Shown in pieces: positions 51,216-63,600 of a stretch of DNA of 64,000 nt. Below the pieces are notes generated by a model, which was given only the letters and a program-made list of their open reading frames with translations, did no database searches and was not told where the DNA came from. The DNA is from Apis mellifera (Eukaryota > Arthropoda > Insecta > Hymenoptera > Apidae), in assembly GCF_003254395.2 (NCBI RefSeq), contig NC_037651.1:7260001-7324000 (forward strand), read 5' to 3'. Each line of letters starts with the position of its first letter. Within the stretch, counting starts at the first letter, position 1. The position numbers and the translations under genes are program-made.

Positions 51216-54200
51216 TTCGTGGAAGTATCGTCAGGTTCACCAGCGCATGCATTCACCGTTCGATCGCTCGAATTCCAGAAACATGGAACAAGTGCTCGTT
51301 ACTGAAACAATTTGAAACCACCCGATAATTCTCCACCCACCTGATATTTCATCATCACTTTCTATATCGTTGCGCGGTATCAGAAACAATTTGAAACTAT
51401 CAATTTAGAAAAAAACTACAAGTTGAACGGGCTAGAAATTAAAATTAAATTTTTAAACTTCTTCTCGAGAAAATTTATCTTTCGATTTTGATTCTTGAAA
51501 GCAATTTATTCCTCCAAGCTGTCTCATCGCGAACGTGTCAAATCTATCTTCAAATCTTTCGTTCTTCCTATTACAATTCTGCCAAAAAATATTATATTTT
51601 ACTCACAACAGATTAGAAAATTTAAAATTAAAATTCGAATATTTAATAATTTAAAATCATCCCATGCTATTATCATATTTCCAAACGCGAAAATAATACT
51701 GCAATTTTGATTTCTCGAAACGAATATTCTTCTTATGGTATAAAAAGAATTATTTCGATCTTTTTATTCGTATGAAAACGTATAAAATCGTTAATTGAAC
51801 GCGTAATATATATTCTCAAGATTCGCGCATTTATTATATTTTTATTACATTTCTTTCGATTCATTAAAATATATTCAGAAAGATATTAAAAACTCTCTCT
51901 CTCTCTCTCTCTCTTTCGAAATTCGATTACAATCTTCAAATTCGTTTCGATACAATACGTACGTATTGTTCCGTTACCGCGTATAAACAATGTCGCGATC
52001 GAGTGAAACGTAAATAGACGCGTTACGCCGCGGGCTGAATCGATTCCAGGTAAACACGTACGTAACATTTTCCCCGAAATTGTTGGGACGGGCATCGACG
52101 TTTAAATTCGTCGGCACGGCGCGCAGAGTACGTGGATCCGGCGAGGAGAGAGGATCCACGAAGCGCCAAACACAGCCTCGACACTGTGTCTTCTGCCAAA
52201 ACAACATTTCGTACAACCGTCGCATATAGTTTTCCCTCCTCTGCGGCTTTCAAGCTGGAGAATCATTATTTTCTGCTGCACCGATCGGTATATAAGGCGG
52301 CATGGTAGACGTTCAGGGCCGGCCCCGGCCAACAACTGGGCCATGTGGCACACGTTAGAGAACCAGAAGATTATTACAATCGGAGATCGAGGTCAGATTT
52401 GGCCGCATAATGAGTCGCGCAACGATACTCCTGCGCCACTGAAGCGAATTACTCTTTTGCACGTCCTTCCGCGTGTCACGTTTCGATCGGCCAACGCTAC
52501 CTCGCCAACGGTAAATGCGGATAAATACTCGCCTCTTTTTCCCTCTTTTGTTCCATTTTCTTTCTTTCTTTCTTTCTTTCCTTTCGTCGTCGTTATTTGT
52601 TCCTTCTTTTTCTTCCTTGCTCTCCTCCCTCGAAGGATAGATGGGATCATCTTATGAGAAAAGTTTCTTCTTAACTTTCGATCGAGAGGTTTCTTCGAAT
52701 CGTCTGTAATTGATCCGCAGCTATCCTTCCGCGGTTCGACCTTTCTTATCATCCTCCGACCATCCGACCGTTTAAGTTTTAAGTATATAGTATATATATA
52801 TAAACTCGGAATAGGAAAAGTTGCGATTAAACGAGGCTTCGCTCCTTCCTTGATTCTCTTTCAATCAACCTTGAGCCAGTTTTTCCTCCTGCTTTTTGCC
52901 TTGCCCCGCGATTTTCTTCCCTTCCATTGTCCACTTTGTAAATTTGTTGACGGTCACTTTCGCGTTATCTTATAAATTTCACGCGACTCGAATCATCACG
53001 GGACGAAAATTTCGAGTTACAAGAAAAAGTTTTCTCCCCACGATCTTTATCAATTTTTCTTCTTCTCCCTTTCTCTTTCTTTTTTTTTCCTTCCTTTCCT
53101 CCCCTCCCCTTGTAGTTTTTTCGTTCCAATGACACGAATATAAAGAAGATTCGTGCACGTAACCGGCGATGTTTCTGGGTAATTTCATCGCAATTCCAAG
53201 TAGACACGCGTGCACACATTGGAGGCACACGCGAGAAGGAAGAGACGCGTGGTCACGGTTTTATATCTGGAGTGTTGGCGAAATTATTTTTAGAATGACG
53301 CCGCAGAACAGTAACTGGACGTGTGTGGCGCGCCTAACTGTTAACCCTGACCCGGTAATAAATATTATACCCCCCGTATACGAGGAAGCTATAGGCACCC
53401 CCCTCCTCTCTCTCTCACCTACAGCTTGATAAACCCACCCTCCTCCTCCCCTCCCCATGAGCGAATCAACCGGCTAGGCACAACCCTGGGAATGAAATTG
53501 ATTATTAAAATGGGCGATGGAGTGGAGTTGTCGTTGATGGACAACTCGTCGAAACGTCGTCTCTTCTCTCTCGTTTCTTCCACTCTTCGAGCAGATTCAT
53601 TTTTTTTACTCGAAAATTGTAATCGTCAGGTAAACAATTTTTAATCAAATTTCGTGGGGACAAGAGGAAGAGAGAGGGAGTTTAACAACTTTGATAAGAA
53701 TTGGTTATTGTATTCGTTTCTTTTCTACTGTTTATCGATTAAGTTATCCAAGTTTCTTCTTTCTCTTTCTTCTTATATTTTAAAACGCGTTTCCCTTTCG
53801 ATTCTAAAGTAAAATTAGCATGGTGTGTGTATATGTGTGTGTGTGTGTTACTTTTATCGAGCGACGTCGAGTCTTCGTTACGGGTTTCGTAATTCCGAGA
53901 AACGGTTCGATCGATCTTTCGATTTTCTTTCTTTCCTTTTTTTTTTTTTTTTTTTTTTTTTTGCGACAAGCAACCATTTCGATGGACATGAAAAAAGAGG
54001 GATGCGTTTAATAATCGATCGATAATTCCGTGCATCGTGGAAAATTGCACCCATCTCTTCCAATCATCAACAATCTTTCGTTTCACGCTTCCCCCTTTGC
54101 TTTAATCTTCCTTTTGCGTGGAACGGTTATTTAATACTGGTTGGAAAAAAAAAGAAAAAAGAAAAAAGGAACGTTCGTTTCGATTTATCGTTACATTCAT

Positions 54201-54626
54201 CTTCCCTCGTTAAACATTCGAGAGATTATTCGAGAGATTATTCTCAAAATTCTTTGTTTCTCGAACCGTTGCGTTGTTTCTTTTACATTTTCCCGCGTTA
54301 CATTTATCGCGATCGAAAATCAGATTATCGTATTTCGGTGCGTGAAGTTCAACGACTCACGGCGTTTGGCCCAAAATCAAACAGCTTTACGATTAGCAGC
54401 GCAGAGGCTGCTGTAGTAGAATTCGTGTGCCAACGATCCGATCGTGCACGCGACCAGATAAATCGAAAGTTTCGCGCCATCTGGCTCGCCCAATACGATT
54501 CTCTGTCCAAAAATCCCCCCCCTCTCTCTCTCTTCGAATTTCATTCTCTCTCTCTCTCTCTTTCTCGAATTCTCTTGCAACTTTTGTACATTCTCCTTCT
54601 CGTTCGTTTCATTCATCAAGAGAGAA

Positions 54627-54672
<46 letters not shown>

Positions 54673-57600
54673 CTCCCAATACGATTCTCTGCCCAAAAAT
54701 CCCCCCTCCCTCTATCTCTCTCTTCGAATTTCAAAAATTTACTCTCTCTCTTTTGAATTCTTTTCCAATTCTTGTACATTTTCCTTTTCGTTAGTTTCAT
54801 AGAGAGAGAGAAAGAAATGAGTCTTCCAATACGATTCTTTACTCAAAAATCCTCCCTCTCTCTCTCTTTCGATTCTTTTCCAACTCTTGTACATTCTCAT
54901 TTCATTTATCAAAAGAGAGAGAAAGAGAGAGAAAAAGAGAGAGATGAATCTTCCAATACGATTCTCTGCCCAAAAATCCCTCCTTCCTCTCTCTCTCTCT
55001 CTTCGAATTTCAAAAATTCACTCTCTCTCTTTAGAATTCTCTTCCAACTCTTGTACATTCTTCTTCTCGTTTCATTTATCAAAAGAGAGAGAAAGAGAGA
55101 GAGAAAGAGAGAGATGAATCTTCCAATACGATTCTCTGCCCAAAAATCCCTCCTTCCTCTCTCTCTCTCTCTTCGAATTTCAAAAATTCACTCTCTCTCT
55201 TTAGAATTCTCTTCCAACTCTTGTACATTCTCCTTCTCGTTCGTTTCATTTATCAAAAGAGAGAGAAAGAAAGAGAGAGAGAGAGAAATGACTCTTCCAA
55301 TACGATTTTCTGCCTAAAAATCCCTTCTTCCTCTCTCTCTCTCTTTCTTCGAATTTCAAAAATTCACTCTCTCTCTTTAGAATTCTCTTCCAACTCTTGT
55401 ACATTCTCCTTCTCATTCGTTTCATTTATCAAAAGAGAGATAGAGAGAGAGATGACTCTTCCAATACGATTTTCTGCCCAAAAATCCCTCTTTCCTTTCT
55501 CTCTCTTTCTCTCTTCGAATTTCAAAAATTCACTCTCGCTCACGAATCTTCTTCAAAAATTCATTTTCCCTCACGAATTCTCTTCCAATTCTTGTACATT
55601 CTCTTTCGTTCGTTTTTCATTCATCAAAAAAGAGAGAGAGAGGTTTCGTCCGAGATGTATCCAATTAATTTTCCAAGCCAAAGTTATCGCCCGATTATTC
55701 TCGATGTTGCTCTCTCAGGTGTTGATGCAACGCGATTCCCCCATTTCCCCCGCGAAAGTTTGTTTAATCCAAACCGGTGACTAACTTGGTTTACGCGTAA
55801 CCAACACGCTCGAACGGCCGGTTTTCTCCGAGAAAAATATATTGCGAAAAGTGGCACAACGCTGTCACTCAACTTTACTCTGTCTGATAATAATGATTGA
55901 AATAATGAAATACGGGATACGGAACGAGGATCGATACGAGGGAATAATGAATAAACGATTGGCGGGCAAAGTGGAAGGGAAGAAATTTTGGAAATTTGAC
56001 ATATCATTTTTCGCAATATACGTTTCTTACGATGCTTGTACAGTTTTTACTAACCAATCACTAATAAGATTCAATGACGTTGACTGGAGCAGTCGACAGG
56101 GCAAGGGCGTCGTTCCGTGCTGGCCTCTCCAGGACCGGTGTCGTTGGTCCGCCAAGGGTCAGGAATCGGCCGAGAACCGCGACCAACTTACCTCATCGAC
56201 TTGCTGACGGGACCATCCTCGACGAGGACGCCTCTGAGAACTGGTGAGTGATTTTTCCCAACCAAAAACAACAAAAATTTCCCTCCATTTTCCATCGTTT
56301 GGAAACCTGCAGCATTCTTAATTCTCTCTTTATCTTCTATTCTATCTTTTATCGTTAATAGAATCTCTTCTTCCGTCTAGGAATTTATTATTATCGTATC
56401 TTCTTTCATCTATATAGGAATGGAGAAGAAACAATGATAGAAATTTTCATGAGAATTTTTTTTTTCTTCTTCTTTTTTTATCTCAATTGGGAAAAATCGT
56501 CGCACGTTTCTCCCGTAGAGAGAAAGAGAGAGAGAAAGAGAAAGAGAAACGGGTCGAGCTCGTGATTCGTCGTAGTGCGGTGTTGCGCAGAAGCCAATTA
56601 AGAAACTGACGAAGCTCACCCAACTAAGCACACTCGGCTCGTTAATGATACATCGTATTGTTTTCACGCCGCGTTCGAGGCGCCACAATGAAGCCTGGCA
56701 TTCGATACACTTTTTCGAATCTCTCCTCCCTCCCTCTTCGTTTCGATATCTCGTTAACCAGGTATCCAATATAATCGATCCACGGACCAAGAACTGGCCA
56801 ATAGGAATCGTTTTATACAGCGTTTTCTGTCCCAATCGAATTTTCGGTACGATTGTTTTTCGTAGCTTCCAACCAGTGCACTATTTGATATAGGAATTTT
56901 AGAATTTCAAGATTCTTCTAATATTCAATCCTTGGCGCGATCGTTAACGTGGAAATGCAAGAAAATTCGAATATTTCGAATATTTATTAGTCTTATTCGA
57001 AGAAATTGTTCTTTCGTGTCGAGTTAACGCGATGTGTGGATAGATTAGATTACTTTTTCAAATTGATATCCGTATAACGGTCTCTGAACGGTCTCCCTCT
57101 GAAACGAGAGGGAGGCGATTCCTCAAATCTTGGAGGAACACCGTGGGGGATAGGAAAGAAATGTTATTTGCATTTTGGCCAAGATAGAAAGATAACATTG
57201 CAACAACGATAGTTGAAATTGGTATTTTCAGAACGATCGAATCGAATTATTCTTTTTATTTATACGTTATTTCGGTGAGGAATTTTTCTATCTGTTGGAA
57301 TGGCGACGGTGCAAAGTGGCACCATCGAGGAAAACAGTTTTATAATACGGAGTATTGGCAACAAGAGCAGAAAACATGGTAATCTCGAATGATCGAAAGC
57401 AAACTCGAGATCAAATATTGGCATGTTTCTCTGTAAACATCAGTTTCGTGCGGTATCGTTGAATTGATTAAAGGTTTCGTAAACAACTCTTATCGATAAT
57501 TCTACCGCACGAATGAGTCACGAATCGTGGCCTATATTTTCTTTTTTTTTCGTTACCAACTGAATTCGCTTCTCCCTTTCTACGTGTCGATTCACGATTC

Positions 57601-60600
57601 ATTCGTGACGGACGTATTCCTTTCAAATCTGGGCAAAATTCAATACAAAAGAATATTTTCTGTCAAACAAGAGAATAAGAAATAGGAAGATCTCGCATCT
57701 CGCGAAAAAGAGAAGCAAAGATTCGAAAGAAATTATCGCGGTAAAGGGAGCATAAAAATATTCTTACATTAACCGCTCAAAGATTATCCATCCCCTCGTT
57801 TCTTTTCGATTTGCACGACTTTGAAAAGCGTAGAACGAAGAAAGGAGGAGCTTCTGTTCTTTCGAGGATCAACTCAGAGTCGCCGTTTTTCTTTCCGGCT
57901 CGCAGTCGACCATCGATCGAACATCCCTCTTTCTCTCTCTTTTCCTCCCCTAGCTGGGAGCGATTCCTCGGTCTTGGCAATTGTATCGCTGCAATTGCTA
58001 CTGGCAATCTTTCCACCGATCTCTCCCATCGTTGTTACATCTTCTCGTGATCGCTTTTTATCGCTGAACGATTCTTAAAAACTTTCCACGTTCCTCCTTT
58101 TATTCATCAGCGGCGAAATATTTCGTGCTCGAAATAAAAGATTCGACAGGAATTTTATACCGATTGAGAAGAATACAAAATTCTTCCTCGATTTAATGAA
58201 TATGAGTATCGTCTTGGCGAAAAAGAATAAGTCGAATCGAGATGTAGAATCGAGTAGCAAAGTTGTTACCGTTTCTTTGCCCTTTTAATGCTAGAATACG
58301 ACATCGATGGATTCGACTTTCTTGTTTAGAGAAACCTCTTCCTCTCCCTCTCATTCATAGATGAATGGGATGAGAGTGTGTGATAATAAATGTAAACGAA
58401 AAGAAGGAGGAGGAAAAGAGAAAAATCGTTGTGAAAATCCGTTTTTAAAATTTCGAGGTTGATTGGACGAGGAAATCGACGTGATCCATGGCGAGGATGG
58501 ATCGCTGTTATATTAATTTCGAAGAAGGAATTCTTGCTTCGACACACAAACTCGAGCAAAATGGGAAAAGTTGTATTCGTATTTCACGGCGTTCGTAAAC
58601 CAGAGTTTACGACCCCCTTCTTTTTCGGCTAACTGGAGGAAAAATATGTTTTCGACGGTATTTCCGATAAAGGGCAGCTGGTGCCGCGGTCGCAGTTTCT
58701 CGTTGGTGCGCGAATCTCGAAGACAGATGCGGCTTATATCTTTGCCGCCGACTATCGCGAAAGAAAACGCCGGCCCCTTTCGTTCTCGTTCGATCGTTTA
58801 CCGGCGATTTTTGAACACTTTCCGCCAACTCGGCGGCGGAACCTTCAATTTCCTGCCCGATCGCGGGAAACTCGATACTCGTCGACCCAATTCCCAGAAA
58901 AAACCAGCCGTTTCCCCCAGGGATCAAGGAAAAATCCTTCCTCCTTCCGTTATTATCCTCCCCGCGCAAATTTTATCTCTCGATGCTTATTATAGCCTAT
59001 TAATTAACCATCTTTACAGTCTTAAATTAAGTTTTAATTAGTTTTAACCGCGGGTGTGGTTTATGTACACATTGATTTTGATAATAGTAAAGAGATGTGT
59101 AGAGTCTGAAGAATACTTTTTTAAATATTTTGATGAACGACAATTGTTGTCTCTGAAATTCGATAAATATATTGAATTGTGATATTATAAGAGTATTATG
59201 ATTTGATTTTAATAAAATATTTTTCTTTTTCGTTTAGAGCTGTTGGCTATGATAAAAGTAGCTATAATTAAAGAATTTACAAGATGTACAAGATGTAAAG
59301 AGATGTGTAGAGTCTGAAGAATACTTTTTTAAATATTTTGATAAACAACAATTGTTGTCTCCAAAACAAATAAATATATTGAATTGTGGTATTATGATTT
59401 TAATAAAATATTTTTCTTCTTTTCATTTAGAGCTGTTGGCTATGATAAAAGTAACCATAATTAAAGAATTTACAAGGTATCCGCGAATATTTATAGAAAA
59501 CATCGTTACTTTTCCTAGTTTCTTTTCATCTCTATTTTCCAAGTATACACGACTTATGCCAGATACCTCGTTACCTTCTAATTAACAAGAGCGCAGTATC
59601 GATTCGCGAATAGATTCCTCCCCAGATCTTTATCTCTTTATCAGGAAACATTATCGTAAAATCATTTAAGATGAACTCGTCGTATTGTTATCTTATCCGA
59701 TTAAAAAAATCGTCGAGCTTCATATATTCAATATCGTTTCAACTTCGAGAATTATTTTAGAAATAAAATAGAGAATACTTAAAAAAAAAAGAAAGTAATA
59801 ATTTCCAAGAATCGCTCGCTCGCTCGATAACGTTGATAAATAAAAGAGGGAAAGGGGAGGGAAAATTAGAAATTAGAAATTTCTCGACGAGAGGATTATC
59901 TCTTATTACTCGCGTGACGCACGAGTACAATTTAATCAAAATAAAGTGTAGGATGATTTAAACGCACGCGTGCGATGACACTTCTCCGCTCCGTGATGGA
60001 AAGGGTGTCCTCGCGGGAGGCACGCGAGTGGCGTTGGCGCGACATAAACAACCCCCTCGGAACCAGGGAGGGAAGCACGACGGGGAATAATGCGATCGGG
60101 GTGCTTGCCGACCTTGGAGTCGAGCATCAACTAACGGAGACGACGCGCCGTTTTCTCTCGTCAAGGCGAGGCGAGGCGAGGCGAGGCGCGCACGCAACCG
60201 CAACCCGGCCGATCGTCGGACGAGTTGGCCGACGATGACGGATACCTTGGAAATACGTGACGAGCGGGGAGGGGCGGGTTTCGAGCAGTCCATGGGGCAC
60301 GCGATGCCAATTTTGCGACACTGATAAAAATCTGAGAGGGAAAGAAGGAAGGAAAATAGGACGTGGATTCTCGATCGTTTGGAAATTTTTCGAAAATTGC
60401 TCATTCCGCGTCGAGGCTATCTCGATTTTTTTTATTCCTTTTTAGAAAGAATAATGATTCGTGGAGGGATTTGAAGATTTGAAATTTTCTCTTTGTCGTA
60501 TTATTTTAAGATTTTTTTCTAGTTGTAGAAAATTTACTTTACTCTTGGATTATTACTCTTTTTCGACGAATCGAATTGCAATCGATGATTCAAGATTTCT

Positions 60601-63600
60601 AACAATTAATCAGAGCAAAAGGATTAACTATGAAATTTTCTAGAAGATAATCGATCTTTCTTTGCTGTACTATTCTAAGATTTTTTTTTTTTCTTTTTTT
60701 AGTATTGATTCTAGTCATAGAAAATTTACTTTACCTTTGGATTATTACTCTTTTTCGACGAATCGAATAGCAATCGATGAGTCAAGATTTCTAATAATTA
60801 ATCGAGAGCAAGGGGATTAACTATGAAATTTTCTGAAAGATAATCGATCTTTCTTTGCCATACTATTCTAAAATTTTTTTTTCCTTTTTTTAATATCGAT
60901 TCTAGTCGTAGAAAATTTACTTTATCTTTGGATTATTATTCTTTTTCGACGAATCGAATTGTAATCGATGAGTCAAGATTTCTAATAATCGAGAGCAAGG
61001 GGATTAACTATGAAATTTTTTGGAAGATAATCGATCATTCTTTGCCGTACTATTCTAAAATTTTTTTTAGTATCGATTCTAGTCGTAGAAAATTTACATT
61101 ACCTTTGGATTATTACTCTTTTTCGACGAATCGAATTGGAATCGATGATTCAAGATTTCTAACAATTAATCGAGAGCAAAAGGATTAACTATGAAATTTT
61201 TTAGAAGATAATCGAAAATTCTTTGTCGTACTATTCTAAGATTTTTTTTTTAGTATCGATTCTAGTAGTAGAAAATTTATTTTATTCTTAGATTATTACT
61301 CTTTTTCGACGAATCGAATTGGAATCGACGAGGTCTCGATCGTCAAGATTTCTAATAATTAATCGAGAGCAAGAGGACAAACTATAGATGTCTCAATTAT
61401 TTTCCTTTAACGAATTGCTTTCTATCGACGAATCGTCCAGTCTTTCTTTCTTTCCTTCTTTCTTCCTCGTAAATTTCGAACGAGTTTGACCTCGAATCGT
61501 ATAGAACGCTTCGTTATTACTTTGTAAGTTCATCCGAATTCTTTTTCCTTTATTACGGACAGATAGTGTGCGGCAACAATGATAACAATAACGGTAATCA
61601 CGCTTGCTCGAAAAACTACGAACCAATATTCCCTCAGATTCGAGCGAATAATTAACATCGACCGACTAATCGAGCACGGAAGCTCGTGGTCGATTCAAAC
61701 TTGGCCACCGATCGTACAAAGTCGGTGCGACGCCATTAGGTTTGGAAAGAAAGTTTAAGGCTTGATTAAGGGATAGGTTGGTTAAAGCTGTACAACGACA
61801 AAGAGGAATGTCCCGGTTTTGCAGCTCGCCCCAAGGTGAGCCGCAAAGTTGAACACGCGATCCTGTGAGGACTGTCAGGTGTTTAAGAAGCAAGGTTATC
61901 CGGAAACGCGTTTCGCATTCGAACCGCTTTCCATTATTATTATCCTTAACCTAACCCGGTCTCAACTTTGATTTAACGCATCCCCAAGGATTTTAACGAG
62001 CCAATACTTTTCTGAACGCGCCCCCTCAAATTTATGGATAAATAAGGGAATGAGTGGGAGAGAGAGAGTTTTGGAAGAAGTTTGGAAGAAGTGAAAACTT
62101 GGTTTAAAAGGAAGGAAATTTCTTTTATCGATTCGTCTCGTTCTGGAAACTCACTCGTCTCTTCATTTTATCTCGGGGTTGATAAACGGGGTTGAGACGA
62201 AAGGGCAGAGGAGTATTTCTATTTTTGGATAAAAAAATTTAAAGAAAAGATTCATTGGACGAAAGAAAAGAATCGTAGAATTAATTAGAGAAATTATCTT
62301 AATTATGAGATAGGATATTAATTAAGGGCATTGTGCAACTCGTGTATTTATAATTGTTTCAAGAGATACGTTTTTTTCGAGTACGACATAACGAAGAATC
62401 CAATTCTTTCTTTTTTTTTTTCCTCTCTTTTTTGAGAGCAGAGTCTGAAACAAGATTTGCCCCGTTTACACGTTTAATCCTCTTACGAAAAAGGAAAAAA
62501 GAAAAAAAAAAGATTTCTTGTTATTTATGATCTCTTATGTAGCGTCGAAACAATTCCGTTTTTCAAAAGCAAAGCGAAAAGAAGCTATTCACCTCAGGTT
62601 TATTCCTTTTCAGAGGGGGAGAAAAAAGAGAGAAAGAAAAAAAAAAGAGAATTCTCCCCAGAAAGGGGAGAGAACACGCGTCTCCACGCGTTGAATCTTT
62701 CACCTTCACGGGAGAGGAGAGAGATATAACGGTGTCGCGTGAATAAACAGAGGAGCCGTGAATGAACAGGTTGAATTGAAGAAGAAGGAAAAGGAAAAGG
62801 AGATGAATGGGGAGGGGCCGGTGGCTTTAATCGCAGATTTTTATCTCGCGTCGAGAAGCGTGCGTGACGATAATACTGGAAAGTTGCATTAACCTCGTAA
62901 CCCTTTGGTGTCTGGACCAAGAAACGAAACTCGAGCTAGAACTATAACTACAAACTCCTTTTCTTCCTCTTCTTTTCTTTCGAAAAGAAATAATGAAATC
63001 GTAATTAAAAGTCACTTGATTAATCGGACGAAATTAAACACGTTTCAGTATCGATCTCTCGTTTATGGAGAGAGAGCTAAATTTGGGTCCACGATATTTC
63101 GAGATAAAGCTGATGATTCACACGGTGTATCCGTGCGCCAATGTTGACTTTTAAAACCCCTTTCGAGGGGGTTGGGGTTGAGAGCAGTTTCTTGTTTCGA
63201 GAGACGTTGTGCTTCCAAGAATCCTCGAGAGGGGAGAGAAATTGAAGAAATCCGGGGGTCTTAGGTCTGGAAAAGTTACGTCCGATCTTGTAATTGGAGA
63301 CAGAAATTCTCGAATTTCGAGAAATTTGACGGGGGGAAGGATGGTGTATATAAATTGGAATTAAAGGAAAACGGTGTCGCGGCATTTAATCATGGCACGG
63401 TTTGAATTATTATTATTATTCGTCGGCCAAAGTTTGAGGGAGAAACGCGTTGCCCAAACGCGTTTAGTATCGTAATTCCGAGAATTATTAATCGTTAATA
63501 TAATTCAAAGATGCAAGTCGGTCGCTTGGCAAGTGGTTGGCTACCGAATATCGTTTCACTTTTAATTTATTTCCTTTTCGCTGGCTCCGAGAGATAGGGA

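Larger units (their letters stand above)
49445..56092 (+). other. sei: sei intron 3 (6.6 kb)
   Basis: No nested gene recognised. GC-rich blocks lie at about 52020-52500 and 53160-53350; a large CT/GA minisatellite at 54480-55650 ends about 440 bp before exon 4. Microsatellites include TA/TG at 51183-51216, TC at 51893-51915, TTTC at about 52559-52580 and poly-T at about 53937-53962. Confidence 0.7.

Noticed and set aside
54254..55784. Several 100-190 codon plus-strand frames rich in Ser, Leu and Arg-Glu
   Set aside because: They are translations of minisatellite array B (CT and GA runs); each repeat contributes the same peptide and frames shift between copies.
61666..61893. 75-codon minus-strand frame with balanced composition
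   Set aside because: No recognised family and no splice context on that strand; left as unexplained intron sequence.
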